Assembly (NCBI GenBank): GCA_003250395.1
Contig: QKGM01000008.1
Span: forward strand, 33,190 to 97,189
DNA: 64,000 nucleotides
Source: Bacteroidota bacterium
Lineage (GTDB): Bacteria > Bacteroidota > Bacteroidia > Bacteroidales > TTA-H9
Direction of reading: 5' to 3'
Shown: positions 36,792 to 45,301 of the stretch, one piece after another
Position numbering within the stretch: position 1 is the stretch's first letter
Layout of the letters: every line of letters starts with the position of its first letter
Notes under the pieces: generated by a model
The model's input: only the letters and a program-made list of their open reading frames with translations
Databases searched by the model: none
What the model was told of the DNA's origin: nothing
Position numbers and translations under genes: made by a program

Positions 36792-38726
36792 TCAGTTCGT
36801 CATTTTTTTTACATCTTCCCGAATCATTTCTGCAAATTCAAGTGTAGGACGACTACCAAGGTCACCTTCTCCCTGTTTGCGTACAGAGACATTTCCATCG
36901 GCTTCTTCTTTCTCGCCAACTATCAACATGTATGGAACACGCTGAAGTTCAGCGTCACGGATTTTTTTGCCTGTCTTCTCATTGCGTTCATCAACCTGTG
37001 ATCTGACTTCATTTTCTTCCAGAATCTGCTGAACTTTTCTTGCGTAATCGATGAACTTTTCACTGATAGGGAGAATCATTACTTGTGTTGGTGTCAACCA
37101 AAGTGGAAATTTTCCTGCAGTATGTTCCAGCAAGACAGCCACAAATCGTTCCATTGAACCAAATGGAGCCCGGTGAATCATAATGGGACGATGCTTTTGA
37201 TTATCGGCACCGATATATTCGAGATCAAAGCGTTCTGGTAGATTATAGTCAACCTGAATGGTACCTAACTGCCATTTACGCCCTATGGCATCACGTACCA
37301 TAAAGTCAAGTTTTGGACCATAGAAAGCAGCTTCCCCTTCCACTATGGTAGCCGTAAGTCCTTTTTCCTGGACAGCTTCAATAATAGCTTGTTCTGCTTT
37401 TTCCCAATTTTCATCAGAACCAATGTATTTTTCCGTGTTTTTGGGATCTCTGATTGAAATCTGGGTGATGAAATTCTCGAAGTTAAGAGTCCTGAAAATA
37501 TGGAGCACGATATCAATAACACCTATAAATTCAGTCTTAAGCTGATCAGGTCGACAGAAAATATGAGCATCATCCTGAGTGAAACTTCTCACTCTTGTCA
37601 ACCCATGTAATTCTCCACTTTGTTCATATCTGTACACTGTTCCAAATTCAGCGAGCCGGATAGGCAGTTCTTTGTAACTGTGTGGTTTATGGCTGAATAT
37701 TTCACAGTGGTGTGGACAGTTCATTGGTTTAAGCATGTATTGTTCGCCTTCTACAGGCGTAGAAATTGGTTGGAAAGAGTCTTTCCCATATTTCTGGAAA
37801 TGACCAGAAGTCTTGTACAATTCAACATTACCTATATGTGGGGTAATCACCTGCTGGTATCCTGCTTTTTTTTGTACCGACTTAAGGAAGTTTTCCAGTC
37901 TTTCTCTTAACGCGGCTCCTTTTGGAAGCCAAATTGGTAAACCCTGTCCGACTTTTTGAGAGAATGTGAATAGTTCAAGTTCTTTTCCCAGTTTTCTGTG
38001 GTCTCGTTTCTTCGCCTCTTCTAATAATGCAAGGTGTTCGGTAAGTTGGCTTGCTTTTGGGAACGAGATACCATATATACGGGTTAGCATCTTACGCTTT
38101 TCGTCACCGCGCCAGTATGCTCCGGCAGTAGCTAAAAGCTTGATGGCTTTGATCCCTGATGTATCAGGTAGATGTGGTCCACGGCAAAGGTCTGTGAATT
38201 TTCCAGATTCGTAGAAAGAGATTGTCCCATCAGCCAGATCACTGATCAGTTCGAGCTTATATTCATCCCCTTTCTTACTGAAATAATCGAGTGCTTCAGC
38301 CTTCGATACCTCACGACGAACATATTGCTGTTTTTCGCGGGCAAACTGAAGCATTGTATCTTCAATTTTTTTAAAATCATCTGATGAAATCTGCTGATCT
38401 CCAAAGTCAATATCATAATAGAATCCGTTTTCGATATCGGGTCCTATTCCAAATTTGGCGCCAGGATATAGATGCTCAATGGCTTCAGCCATAAGATGAG
38501 CAGAAGAATGCCAGAATGTTGCTTTTCCCTCTTCATTATCCCATGTGAACAACTTGATGTTGGCATCAGTAGTAATAGGTCTGGTGAGGTCCCAGATGGC
38601 ATCGTTAACTTTAATGGATAATACGTTGCGTGCAAGGCCTTCGCTGATACTACGAGCGATTTCAAGTCCTGTTACACCTTCGGGGTACTGTCGTACGCTT
38701 TTGTCTGGTAGCGTGATATTTATCAT
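36792..38726 (-). CDS. thrS: Threonyl-tRNA synthetase
   Basis: ThrRS charges tRNA-Thr and edits misacylated serine. The 644-residue product has the N-terminal TGS domain (~1-62), the editing domain with [17 protein letters not shown] (His residues of the editing site), the class II catalytic core with [10 protein letters not shown] (zinc ligand Cys), [24 protein letters not shown] (motif 2) and [11 protein letters not shown] (motif 3), and the anticodon-binding domain from ~540. It heads the thrS-infC-rpmI-rplT operon. A promoter motif at 38780-38787 and a tRNA-like hairpin at 38741-38766 sit just upstream. Confidence 0.98.
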   Translation of the reverse strand: MINITLPDKSVRQYPEGVTGLEIARSISEGLARNVLSIKVNDAIWDLTRPITTDANIKLFTWDNEEGKATFWHSSAHLMAEAIEHLYPGAKFGIGPDIENGFYYDIDFGDQQISSDDFKKIEDTMLQFAREKQQYVRREVSKAEALDYFSKKGDEYKLELISDLADGTISFYESGKFTDLCRGPHLPDTSGIKAIKLLATAGAYWRGDEKRKMLTRIYGISFPKASQLTEHLALLEEAKKRDHRKLGKELELFTFSQKVGQGLPIWLPKGAALRERLENFLKSVQKKAGYQQVITPHIGNVELYKTSGHFQKYGKDSFQPISTPVEGEQYMLKPMNCPHHCEIFSHKPHSYKELPIRLAEFGTVYRYEQSGELHGLTRVRSFTQDDAHIFCRPDQLKTEFIGVIDIVLHIFRTLNFENFITQISIRDPKNTEKYIGSDENWEKAEQAIIEAVQEKGLTATIVEGEAAFYGPKLDFMVRDAIGRKWQLGTIQVDYNLPERFDLEYIGADNQKHRPIMIHRAPFGSMERFVAVLLEHTAGKFPLWLTPTQVMILPISEKFIDYARKVQQILEENEVRSQVDERNEKTGKKIRDAELQRVPYMLIVGEKEEADGNVSVRKQGEGDLGSRPTLEFAEMIREDVKKMTN

Positions 38727-38740
38727 ATTAAAAGTATTTT

Positions 38741-38766
38741 AACCGACTGCTACAAACCAGCCGGTT
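38741..38766 (-). promoter_or_regulatory. thrS leader hairpin resembling a tRNA-Thr anticodon arm
   Basis: On the minus strand AACCGGCTG pairs with CAGTCGGTT (one G-U pair) around the loop GTTTGTAG, which contains U-UGU-A; UGU is a tRNA-Thr anticodon. It ends 14 bases before the thrS ATG and no T-run follows, so it is not a terminator. E. coli thrS is autoregulated by ThrRS binding an anticodon-like hairpin in the same place; that this is a similar operator is inference. Confidence 0.5.
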
Positions 38767-38779
38767 GGTTAGGAGGGTG

Positions 38780-38787
38780 CAAAAGTA
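38780..38787 (-). promoter_or_regulatory. Promoter -7 element for thrS (TACTTTTG on minus strand)
   Basis: The minus strand reads TACTTTTG, matching TAnnTTTG. Transcription from it would begin just before the leader hairpin, so thrS has its own promoter apart from the upstream hydroxyproline cluster. Confidence 0.5.
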
Positions 38788-38842
38788 ATGAAATATCCAA
38801 ACATACTTACTGTGGCACTGTAAAATACAATTGATAAATCAA

Positions 38843-39295
38843 TCAGCACCCAATTCCCATTTGCTGAAGCAATTCAATTGCATCTTCTATGCATGGTATA
38901 CATATAGATGTTGTAAGTCCTTGATTAGCGACCTTCTCACGGCCTTCCGGTGTGTTAAGGTTTTGTCCCAAAAGATCACGACAGGAGATTGCATGGTGTT
39001 TCTCAGAGAACAGCCTCGTTATTTCTTGAATTAGTTCCCGTGTTTTTTCCTTACGGGCGATTTCATTTTCTATCGCTTTGGTGCAATGGAGTCCGATAAC
39101 CATATAAGCGCCGGTTAAAGCACCACAGGTCAGTTGCATCCTGCCCATTCCTCCACCAAAAGCTGAAGCAATATTGATAGCTTGCCGGTCGTTCCCGGCG
39201 ATAAGTTCTTCAAATGCACCCAGTACAGCCTGTGCACAATTGTTGCCTGAACGGAACAAATTAAGTGCAATAGAAGTTTTGTCGCTATATATCAT
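38843..39295 (-). CDS. C_GCAxxG_C_C family cysteine protein
   Basis: The 150-residue product belongs to the putative redox family named C_GCAxxG_C_C: Cys20 in the N-terminal SGNNCAQAVL helix, CGALTG at 57-62, Cys105 (ISCRDLLG) and a Cys132-x2-Cys135 pair. Such proteins are thought to bind a metal or redox cofactor, but the function is unknown. It starts 13 bp after the S37 peptidase stop, so it is the last gene of the minus-strand cluster with hypD. It might serve electron supply or repair there; this is inference. Confidence 0.8.
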   Translation of the reverse strand: MIYSDKTSIALNLFRSGNNCAQAVLGAFEELIAGNDRQAINIASAFGGGMGRMQLTCGALTGAYMVIGLHCTKAIENEIARKEKTRELIQEITRLFSEKHHAISCRDLLGQNLNTPEGREKVANQGLTTSICIPCIEDAIELLQQMGIGC

Positions 39296-39308
39296 GTCAG
39301 GTGTTTTA

Positions 39309-40601
39309 TTATTTACAACTACTGTTTTTGATTTCCAGCCATTTGCTCAGTGTGTTCAGAACTATTTCCTTTGTTTTATTATCCAGTGTCCCAATACGTG
39401 TTCCATGGCAGGCTCCCGGTGCTATGATACGAAGCGAGTTGGTAGCAGTTGTGGGCATGGCTGCTGATGCACTCCACGGATCATTGCCGCCATAAATATA
39501 GATGATATTGTTGCCTTCCAGTGCAATAAAATCTCGTACATGCTGAAGTGTGAGGGGGTTAAACTGGTACCTGGGCCCTTTGGGAGCCATGATGCTATTG
39601 CTGATGTATCCTGTCTTAATTGAAAGCAGATCACCCACGTTAGTGGTGTCATAACCATAATATCCAATTTCAGTGTAGGCCTGATAGAAGAATGCCTGAG
39701 TCCCATCCATTCCGGGGTGCGTGAAATTATCGAGACCTACTGATGCAGTGAGATGCATATAGAGCTCTCTTGGCGTGGCTGATGCTTCGGGTATCTTTTC
39801 TGGTTTTATTCCCCACTGCCAGAAACTAAACGGATATTCGAGAACCATGTAATCCAATGTGCTGTCAGGACTCATGGCCCATGTATATTGACGTTTCTCA
39901 GCCTGATTTTTCAGCAAGTCTATGATCGCTGTACGCTGTTTCAATACACTTCGCTGAAATGTAAGAACCTTTCTTCGGGTGGACGAATCGCCTACCTGTT
40001 TCAGAAACCATATTTCTCGCGGGTCTTCCTGGGCGATGTTGTATGGAGCTACATAAGCCACTGTGGCATCGGCATCGTTGGGATAGAAAGTCCTGTGATA
40101 AACTGCAGTCTGTCCTCCTTTGCTGATACCTGTAGTAACCCATTTGCCTTTGTATATGGTTTTAAGCAATTCAATAACATGATGATGATCAGCAGCTGCA
40201 TTCTCAACAGTCAAATAATCCCACGGCTGACCTTCTGGTTTAGAGCCCGAAAAGTATCTGTGCTCCACGACCAATTGATTGCTTTGGAGAATGCCAGCCA
40301 ACTCTTCTTCAAAATAGGCGTTGTTGGCGTAATCTGCTGAATACCCCTCTGTAGTCATCACCATGGGTTTACTAAAGTCACGGTGCGAGAGGAATGCACG
40401 TTGCGTAAAACTTCCTTTTTCAGGATGATGATGATCGAGTGGTTGGGTGATAGAAAGTATATATGATTCAGAAAAGCCGGGTGCTGCAACTTTGGCTTCA
40501 ACTTTAACCCCTGGAAGAGAATTTAACTGCTCTTGCAATGACTGACTAAATGCTGATAGTGCAATTGAAAGAAACAGGATAATGAATAGTCTGGCTTTCA
40601 T
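39309..40601 (-). CDS. Secreted S37 (PS-10) family tripeptidyl aminopeptidase
   Basis: Family S37 peptidases of the alpha/beta-hydrolase fold release tripeptides from free N-termini. The 430-residue product has a signal peptide (~1-20, ending AFSQ), the family start ITQPLDHHHPEKGSF, the nucleophile elbow GISKGGQT with Ser160, an acidic residue in IYGGNDPWSASA and the C-terminal His in GACHGTRIG. It is the fourth gene of a minus-strand cluster (activase, hypD, racemase-like, this, C_GCAxxG) with a 31 bp gap on its 5' side. Export suggests it trims peptides outside the cytoplasm. The S28 family is related in fold but the sequence motifs fit S37 better. Confidence 0.83.
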   Translation of the reverse strand: MKARLFIILFLSIALSAFSQSLQEQLNSLPGVKVEAKVAAPGFSESYILSITQPLDHHHPEKGSFTQRAFLSHRDFSKPMVMTTEGYSADYANNAYFEEELAGILQSNQLVVEHRYFSGSKPEGQPWDYLTVENAAADHHHVIELLKTIYKGKWVTTGISKGGQTAVYHRTFYPNDADATVAYVAPYNIAQEDPREIWFLKQVGDSSTRRKVLTFQRSVLKQRTAIIDLLKNQAEKRQYTWAMSPDSTLDYMVLEYPFSFWQWGIKPEKIPEASATPRELYMHLTASVGLDNFTHPGMDGTQAFFYQAYTEIGYYGYDTTNVGDLLSIKTGYISNSIMAPKGPRYQFNPLTLQHVRDFIALEGNNIIYIYGGNDPWSASAAMPTTATNSLRIIAPGACHGTRIGTLDNKTKEIVLNTLSKWLEIKNSSCK

Positions 40602-40632
40602 TCGGAAGTATTATATTTATTATTAATTCAAT

Positions 40633-41604
40633 TTATATAAACAGGTAACCGCTTTGTATAAGGGTAACATTCAGAATTATGGATAATGTTTCTTGGCCAG
40701 AGGTTACTGGCTCAATAACTTCAGATGCCATAACTGATAATTGCTCTCCGGATAATCCTCTGACGATAAAACCGGTTTTCAGAATATTTCTATCATTATG
40801 CCGCAATACAAGTCTTGCGCACGATGCTCCTGCCCCAGGAGAATGGCTTATAACCCCGTTCTTGTTTACTATGGCTTGCAGAAGAACAGGGTAATTATCC
40901 AACCCGGTGAATACAACGGCAGCAGGCATTGTCTCTATATTTGTTGAGGGATGGTTCAGTTTATGGTTGGCAGAGATACATCCAAGAATCCATTGTCCAT
41001 AGTCTTCCATTCTTCTCAGCATTAACTTCTCTGGACTTAAGGTTATCCCTAAAGATTTAGCATCGGTCAGAATATATAAATCGTCTGCAAATACAATGTC
41101 GTATTTAAGCAGCCCGATACCCGGTATCCCGGCCTCCTGATCAGTTGCTATCACTTTAACTGGTATTGATTCAAGCCTGCATCCGAAATTATAATCTGTC
41201 AACGCGTTAACTTTACAACGTACACCCCCAACCGGCATGTCGAATGAATATCCTTCAGTTTTGGACTCTATATTCAATAGATGACGTGTGACAGAAAGTG
41301 CAGCAACCCCTTCCAGAGTTAGCTCGCTGTTTATTTCAGCCGATACATTACCGCGGACAATTATATGGTTGTTTTCTTCATCGCTTCTGATAATGATTAC
41401 CATTTGCCCAATACCTGGTTGATGCTCTTTCAGATATTTTATGACAAGGTTTGCCGATAAGTCATCAAGGTTGATCCTCTCTGTGCTTACAGCAGGTTGT
41501 GTCTCAGGAAGCGTAATGATCATTACTGGTTGACCTGTCACACTATATAACATGAATTCAGGAAGTCCCTGAAACATTCGATGGCTGTAATCAGATGAAC
41601 GCAT
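40633..41604 (-). CDS. Proline racemase-fold protein lacking both catalytic cysteines
   Basis: The 323-residue product aligns along its length with the proline racemase/hydroxyproline epimerase family: DMPVGGVRCKV matches the VxxDTPAGLV block, ILTDAKSLGI the AIVPAEQLGI block, and VFTGLDNYPVLLQAIVNKNGVISHSP the VVIFGNRQADRSP block. In active enzymes the next residues are C-G-T-G-T; here they are GAGAS, so one catalytic Cys is Gly. The other catalytic site, MCGH, is replaced by TLEGVA. The N-terminus is also degenerate. It is probably not a racemase. It lies 113 bp downstream of hypD, whose substrate is the epimer handled by the family's active members. No signal peptide. Confidence 0.75.
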   Translation of the reverse strand: MRSSDYSHRMFQGLPEFMLYSVTGQPVMIITLPETQPAVSTERINLDDLSANLVIKYLKEHQPGIGQMVIIIRSDEENNHIIVRGNVSAEINSELTLEGVAALSVTRHLLNIESKTEGYSFDMPVGGVRCKVNALTDYNFGCRLESIPVKVIATDQEAGIPGIGLLKYDIVFADDLYILTDAKSLGITLSPEKLMLRRMEDYGQWILGCISANHKLNHPSTNIETMPAAVVFTGLDNYPVLLQAIVNKNGVISHSPGAGASCARLVLRHNDRNILKTGFIVRGLSGEQLSVMASEVIEPVTSGQETLSIILNVTLIQSGYLFI

Positions 41605-41717
41605 ACGTCGCGGGTGGTAAATAGCAGATTAATTGAATCGGCATTAAATGAAAATCGTCAGCAAAGTTAGAAAAGTGAATTTATTACATTGAATGGTGCA
41701 AATAGATTTCTATTCCG

Positions 41718-44084
41718 TTAGCAACCGCTGTGTTCTGTCCTTCGTATGATCTCATCCTGCAGGTCTTCTCCCAGGTCGTTAAAATAGTCGCTATAGCCTG
41801 CAACACGAACAATCAGATCGCGATATTTCTCAGGGTTTTTCTGGGCATCCCTTAGAGTATCCGCGTTAATTACGTTGAATTGGATGTGGTGCCCGTCCAT
41901 CCGAAAGTAACTGCGTATTAGTGCTGTAAGCTTGCTGTAGCTTTCACTGTCGTCAAAGAAAGAGGGGGTGAATTTCTGGTTCAGCAGAGTTCCTCCCGTT
42001 TTTATATGATCTATTTTTGCAGCTGATTTTAAAACTGCCGTCGGGCCACAATGATCAGCACCCTGTACAGGGCTGATTCCTTCGGACAACGGGATTCCGG
42101 ATAGTCTGCCATCAGGAGTAGCTCCCGTTACCTGCCCGAAATAGATGTGACATGTTGTTGGAAGCATATTGATTCTATATGTAGCACCACGAGGAGACGG
42201 CCTTCCATCGACAGCATTAAAAAAAAGGTTGAATATCCTGACAGCATGTATGTCGGCGGCATCATCATCGTTTCCCCATTTTGGGGTGTTGAATACCAAT
42301 TCTTTCCTTAGTTCTTCATAGTCCTTAAAATTATTATCAAGGGCGTGAATCATCCCTCTCATTGAAATTGTCTTCCGATCATAAACATGCTCTTTAATAG
42401 AAGTCAGGCTGTCTGTCAAACTTCCTAATCCAACTCCCTGGATATATGAACTGTTATAACGGGCTCCTCCGTTATTGTAATCTTTCCCGTTAATGATGCA
42501 GTCATCTATGAGTAATGAAAGAAAAGGAACAGGCAGATTCTGGGCAAATAGTTTCTCTATTACATTGTTGCCCCTTATTTTTATATCAACAAAATGGTGA
42601 ACCTGCTTCCCGAAGGCATCCATCAACTGATCAAATGTAGTGAACTGTGTCGCATCTCCTGTAAGGATACCGACCTGAACCTCTGTACGTGGATCAAAGC
42701 CATTATGGAGGGTTAACTCGAGAATTTTTGTAAGGTTAAAATAGCCGGTCAGGATGTATGCCTCGGTTCCGAATGCTCCACTCTCAACACATCCCGAAGC
42801 CCCACCGTTTCGTGCATCTTCGGGTGTTTTTCCCTGCCGCATCAATTCCTGTACAATGGCATCAGTGTTGAAAATGCTTGGTTGGCCGAAACCAGTACGT
42901 ATAATATCAAGTGTCTTGTGGATAACCCGATCTGGGTTTTTCTTGCTTACCTGTACCATGCTGCTGGGTTGTAGCAGTCTCATCTCCTGGATTACTTCAA
43001 GCAGTAAATAGGTCATTTCGTTCACAGCATCGGAACCATCTTCCTTGACTCCACCCAAATTGATAAGAGAGAAATCTGTATAGGTGTTGCTCTCAAGTGC
43101 AGTAACCCCTATCTTCGGAGGTGCAGGATGGTTGTTGAATTTTATCCAGAAACAATGGAGTAGTTCGCGTGCTTCTTCTTTCGTCAGGCGCCCTGATTCC
43201 ATGTCTTGTTGATAGAAGGGAAGGAGGTGCTGGTCGAGCCGTCCCGGATTAAAGGAATCCCATGGATTGAGTTCGGTGATCACTCCTAAGTGAATGAACC
43301 AATAGTGCTGTAAAGCCTCCTGAAGGGTCTCAGGTTTATGGGCAGGTACTCGCCGACAGATTTCGGCAAGATGTTTAATTTCTTCCTTCCGTTTTTCGTC
43401 ATTTTCAATTTGTGCCAGCTTCTCAAGTTCTTCAGCATGCCGTTCACTGTATCGAATCAATGCTTTTGCGGCAAGCTCCATACCTGCGAGCTCTTCCTGC
43501 TTTTCATACGCGAGCGGATCATTATAAAAATCGAGTTTGAAACGACTGTGTTCAATGTCTATTAAAATGTCGAGCATCCCTTTGTTCCACATTTTTTTTC
43601 CGAGTACTGTATGACCGGGAGCACGTTGCTCCTGAAATTCCGTAAAGATACCCGCATCGTATGCAGCTCTCCATTCGCTGGTCATGTTGGCCATCATCTT
43701 GTCCCGATGCGTCTTCCCTTGCCAAAACGGGATGATGAAATCACGGTAGGCCTCGCGCACGGTTTCATCCGATTTAAATGAAACTTTAGCCCTGTTATGC
43801 AATACATCGAGGTCGTCGAGTGAGTGAAGTGTCACTTCCGGATATGTTGACGTTGCTTTTGGAGCTGGTCCTCGTTCTCCGACAATCAGCTCTCCCGGGT
43901 TAATGCAGATTGCTTTGTTATTGAGCAGGTACATGAGGCAACGCCCCCGTCTTACCGGTGCTGATACTTCCCTCGCTTCATCGCTCTGATGAAAACGGGT
44001 AACCAATAGAGCCCTCTCTGCACTGATAGTATTGATGGCATTCAGGCTTTGACTTCTGAGTTTATTTACACGTGTGGTTATCAT
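41718..44084 (-). CDS. hypD: Glycyl radical trans-4-hydroxy-L-proline dehydratase HypD
   Basis: HypD removes water from trans-4-hydroxy-L-proline to give pyrroline-5-carboxylate by radical chemistry under anoxia. The 788-residue product has Cys432 and Glu434 (GCVE) as the thiyl radical site and Gly763 in the C-terminal VAGYSDY loop as the glycyl radical site. Residues reported to bind hydroxyproline in the Clostridioides difficile enzyme (His160, Asp278, Ser334, Asp339, Phe340, Cys434, Glu436, Tyr450, Thr645), cited from memory, all reappear shifted by exactly two: His158, Asp276, Ser332, Asp337, Phe338, Cys432, Glu434, Tyr448, Thr643. This argues against pyruvate formate-lyase, glycerol or choline lyases. 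The activase gene lies 34 bp upstream. Confidence 0.9.
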   Translation of the reverse strand: MITTRVNKLRSQSLNAINTISAERALLVTRFHQSDEAREVSAPVRRGRCLMYLLNNKAICINPGELIVGERGPAPKATSTYPEVTLHSLDDLDVLHNRAKVSFKSDETVREAYRDFIIPFWQGKTHRDKMMANMTSEWRAAYDAGIFTEFQEQRAPGHTVLGKKMWNKGMLDILIDIEHSRFKLDFYNDPLAYEKQEELAGMELAAKALIRYSERHAEELEKLAQIENDEKRKEEIKHLAEICRRVPAHKPETLQEALQHYWFIHLGVITELNPWDSFNPGRLDQHLLPFYQQDMESGRLTKEEARELLHCFWIKFNNHPAPPKIGVTALESNTYTDFSLINLGGVKEDGSDAVNEMTYLLLEVIQEMRLLQPSSMVQVSKKNPDRVIHKTLDIIRTGFGQPSIFNTDAIVQELMRQGKTPEDARNGGASGCVESGAFGTEAYILTGYFNLTKILELTLHNGFDPRTEVQVGILTGDATQFTTFDQLMDAFGKQVHHFVDIKIRGNNVIEKLFAQNLPVPFLSLLIDDCIINGKDYNNGGARYNSSYIQGVGLGSLTDSLTSIKEHVYDRKTISMRGMIHALDNNFKDYEELRKELVFNTPKWGNDDDAADIHAVRIFNLFFNAVDGRPSPRGATYRINMLPTTCHIYFGQVTGATPDGRLSGIPLSEGISPVQGADHCGPTAVLKSAAKIDHIKTGGTLLNQKFTPSFFDDSESYSKLTALIRSYFRMDGHHIQFNVINADTLRDAQKNPEKYRDLIVRVAGYSDYFNDLGEDLQDEIIRRTEHSGC

Positions 44085-44118
44085 GATGATTCTATATTTC
44101 TGAACTGGTTAATAATGT

Positions 44119-44916
44119 TTATCCTCCTTCCTTTACCCTGAAGCCTGCCGCTGAAAACAGGGCAAGGGCTTCAGGAGTATTGGCAATTGAATGTGGGTCT
44201 GGTAGTTTGGGAGACGGTGACAGCCCGAGTGCTTCATACTTATGTTGACCCAACCTGTGAAAAGGAAGAAAATCAACCCGTCTGACAGGCTGTCTGATGG
44301 TTTTTAGAAATTGAATTGTATCGGTCAATGAATTAATTCCGTCATTTATCCCCGGAATAAGAGGGATTCGGATAATTAATTCCATGTTTGGTACATCGAG
44401 CGAACTAAGATTGTTAAGAATTATTTGATTCGACTGACCTGTTGTTTCGTAATGACACTGCTCATCAATAGTTTTTATATCGAATAGGAGCAAATCTGTC
44501 GCCTCAGCGATCCTTGTGAATACTTCCGGGTTTGCGTACCCGCTGGTATCAACTGCCGTGTGTATCCCTTCTTCATGGCAAAGCTGCAGCAACTCCAACA
44601 AGAATCTATGTTGCATGAGTGGTTCTCCTCCTGAAAAGGTAACACCACCTTTACTCTCTTCATAATACAACCTGTCACGTACGATCTCCTTCATCACCTC
44701 ATCTGTTGTCATTTCTCTGCCAACAGGGGTGGCTAACCATTCTTCACTGCCGTCCAGAGTCCGGCGTTTATTAATGAAGCCGATTGAAGGCGTCTGACTC
44801 TCAGGATTGTGGCACCAGAAACAACGTAATGGGCAACCTTTAAGGAAGACAGTTGTACGAATGCCGGGGCCATCATGTACTGCATAGCGGCGGATATCGA
44901 ATACGATACCATTCAT
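44119..44916 (-). CDS. Glycyl radical enzyme activase (radical SAM)
   Basis: The 265-residue product installs the glycyl radical on the adjacent HypD using S-adenosylmethionine and a [4Fe-4S] cluster bound by Cys28, Cys32 and Cys35 (GCPLRCFWCHNPE). SAM-binding blocks GGVTFSGGEPLMQ and the later VDTSGYA and LLLFDIKTID strands are present. The ferredoxin-like insert with two CxxCxxC clusters seen in most non-PFL activases is absent, leaving a short loop (~41-66). It is the first gene of the cluster; a possible promoter lies ~190 bp upstream. Confidence 0.92.
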   Translation of the reverse strand: MNGIVFDIRRYAVHDGPGIRTTVFLKGCPLRCFWCHNPESQTPSIGFINKRRTLDGSEEWLATPVGREMTTDEVMKEIVRDRLYYEESKGGVTFSGGEPLMQHRFLLELLQLCHEEGIHTAVDTSGYANPEVFTRIAEATDLLLFDIKTIDEQCHYETTGQSNQIILNNLSSLDVPNMELIIRIPLIPGINDGINSLTDTIQFLKTIRQPVRRVDFLPFHRLGQHKYEALGLSPSPKLPDPHSIANTPEALALFSAAGFRVKEGG

Positions 44917-45100
44917 AGAGGTTAGTTATGTGTTATGGGATAAGTTAAGGAAATAATTCTACGGAAGGTATTTCACCGATCAGGAAGGCATCGTTATCCT
45001 ATGCTAGCATATCCAGCAGTCGTAGAGCCCCTTGCCATTATTGTGGTATAGGGTCTGGTATGTTGTTAATTGCGGCAACATTTGTATCTATTTCCTGATG

Positions 45101-45108
45101 CAAAACTA
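45101..45108 (-). promoter_or_regulatory. Candidate -7 element for the hypD cluster (TAGTTTTG on minus strand)
   Basis: A TAnnTTTG match on the minus strand, 185 bp upstream of the activase ATG. A supporting -33 element was not clear. Confidence 0.4.
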
Positions 45109-45255
45109 ATATAATTCAGCGTGATTTTTCCATTTTTTATGATTAATTATGAAATTGTATATTGCATGTGATAAGCATGTACAAATAATTGTGTTATAGG
45201 GTAAACAGTTTTTTAACGCCATCTCTGTTCTCATTGAAAATTAGCTGGAACTTGT

Positions 45256-45263
45256 TACATTTG
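45256..45263 (+). promoter_or_regulatory. Promoter -7 element (TACATTTG) for the small secreted protein gene
   Basis: TACATTTG matches TAnnTTTG and lies 38 bp before the ATG at 45302, supporting this short gene as real. Confidence 0.5.
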
Positions 45264-45301
45264 CCTTGATAATTTTATCATGTGAATACGGCTGATCTAC
45301 C

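Larger units (their letters stand above)
44917..45301. other. Divergent intergenic region with long hypD-cluster leader
   Basis: The minus strand carries TAGTTTTG at 45101-45108, which would give the activase gene a leader of about 175 bases. The leader contains small inverted repeats (TGTTG/CAACA; ATGCTAGCAT). On the plus strand TACATTTG lies at 45256-45263 for the next gene. No known riboswitch was recognised. Confidence 0.5.

Noticed and set aside
38741..38766. thrS leader hairpin considered as terminator of the hypD cluster
   Set aside because: No T-run follows it on the minus strand, and a promoter motif lies upstream of it, so it is in the thrS leader.
40633..41604. Assignment as an active proline racemase or hydroxyproline epimerase
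   Set aside because: Both catalytic cysteines are replaced (SPGAGAS and TLEGVA), so the activity cannot be claimed.
41718..44084. Glycyl radical enzyme considered as pyruvate formate-lyase, glycerol dehydratase or choline TMA-lyase
   Set aside because: It has a single Cys with Glu (GCVE) rather than the PFL Cys-Cys pair, and all recalled hydroxyproline-binding residues of HypD are present at a constant offset.
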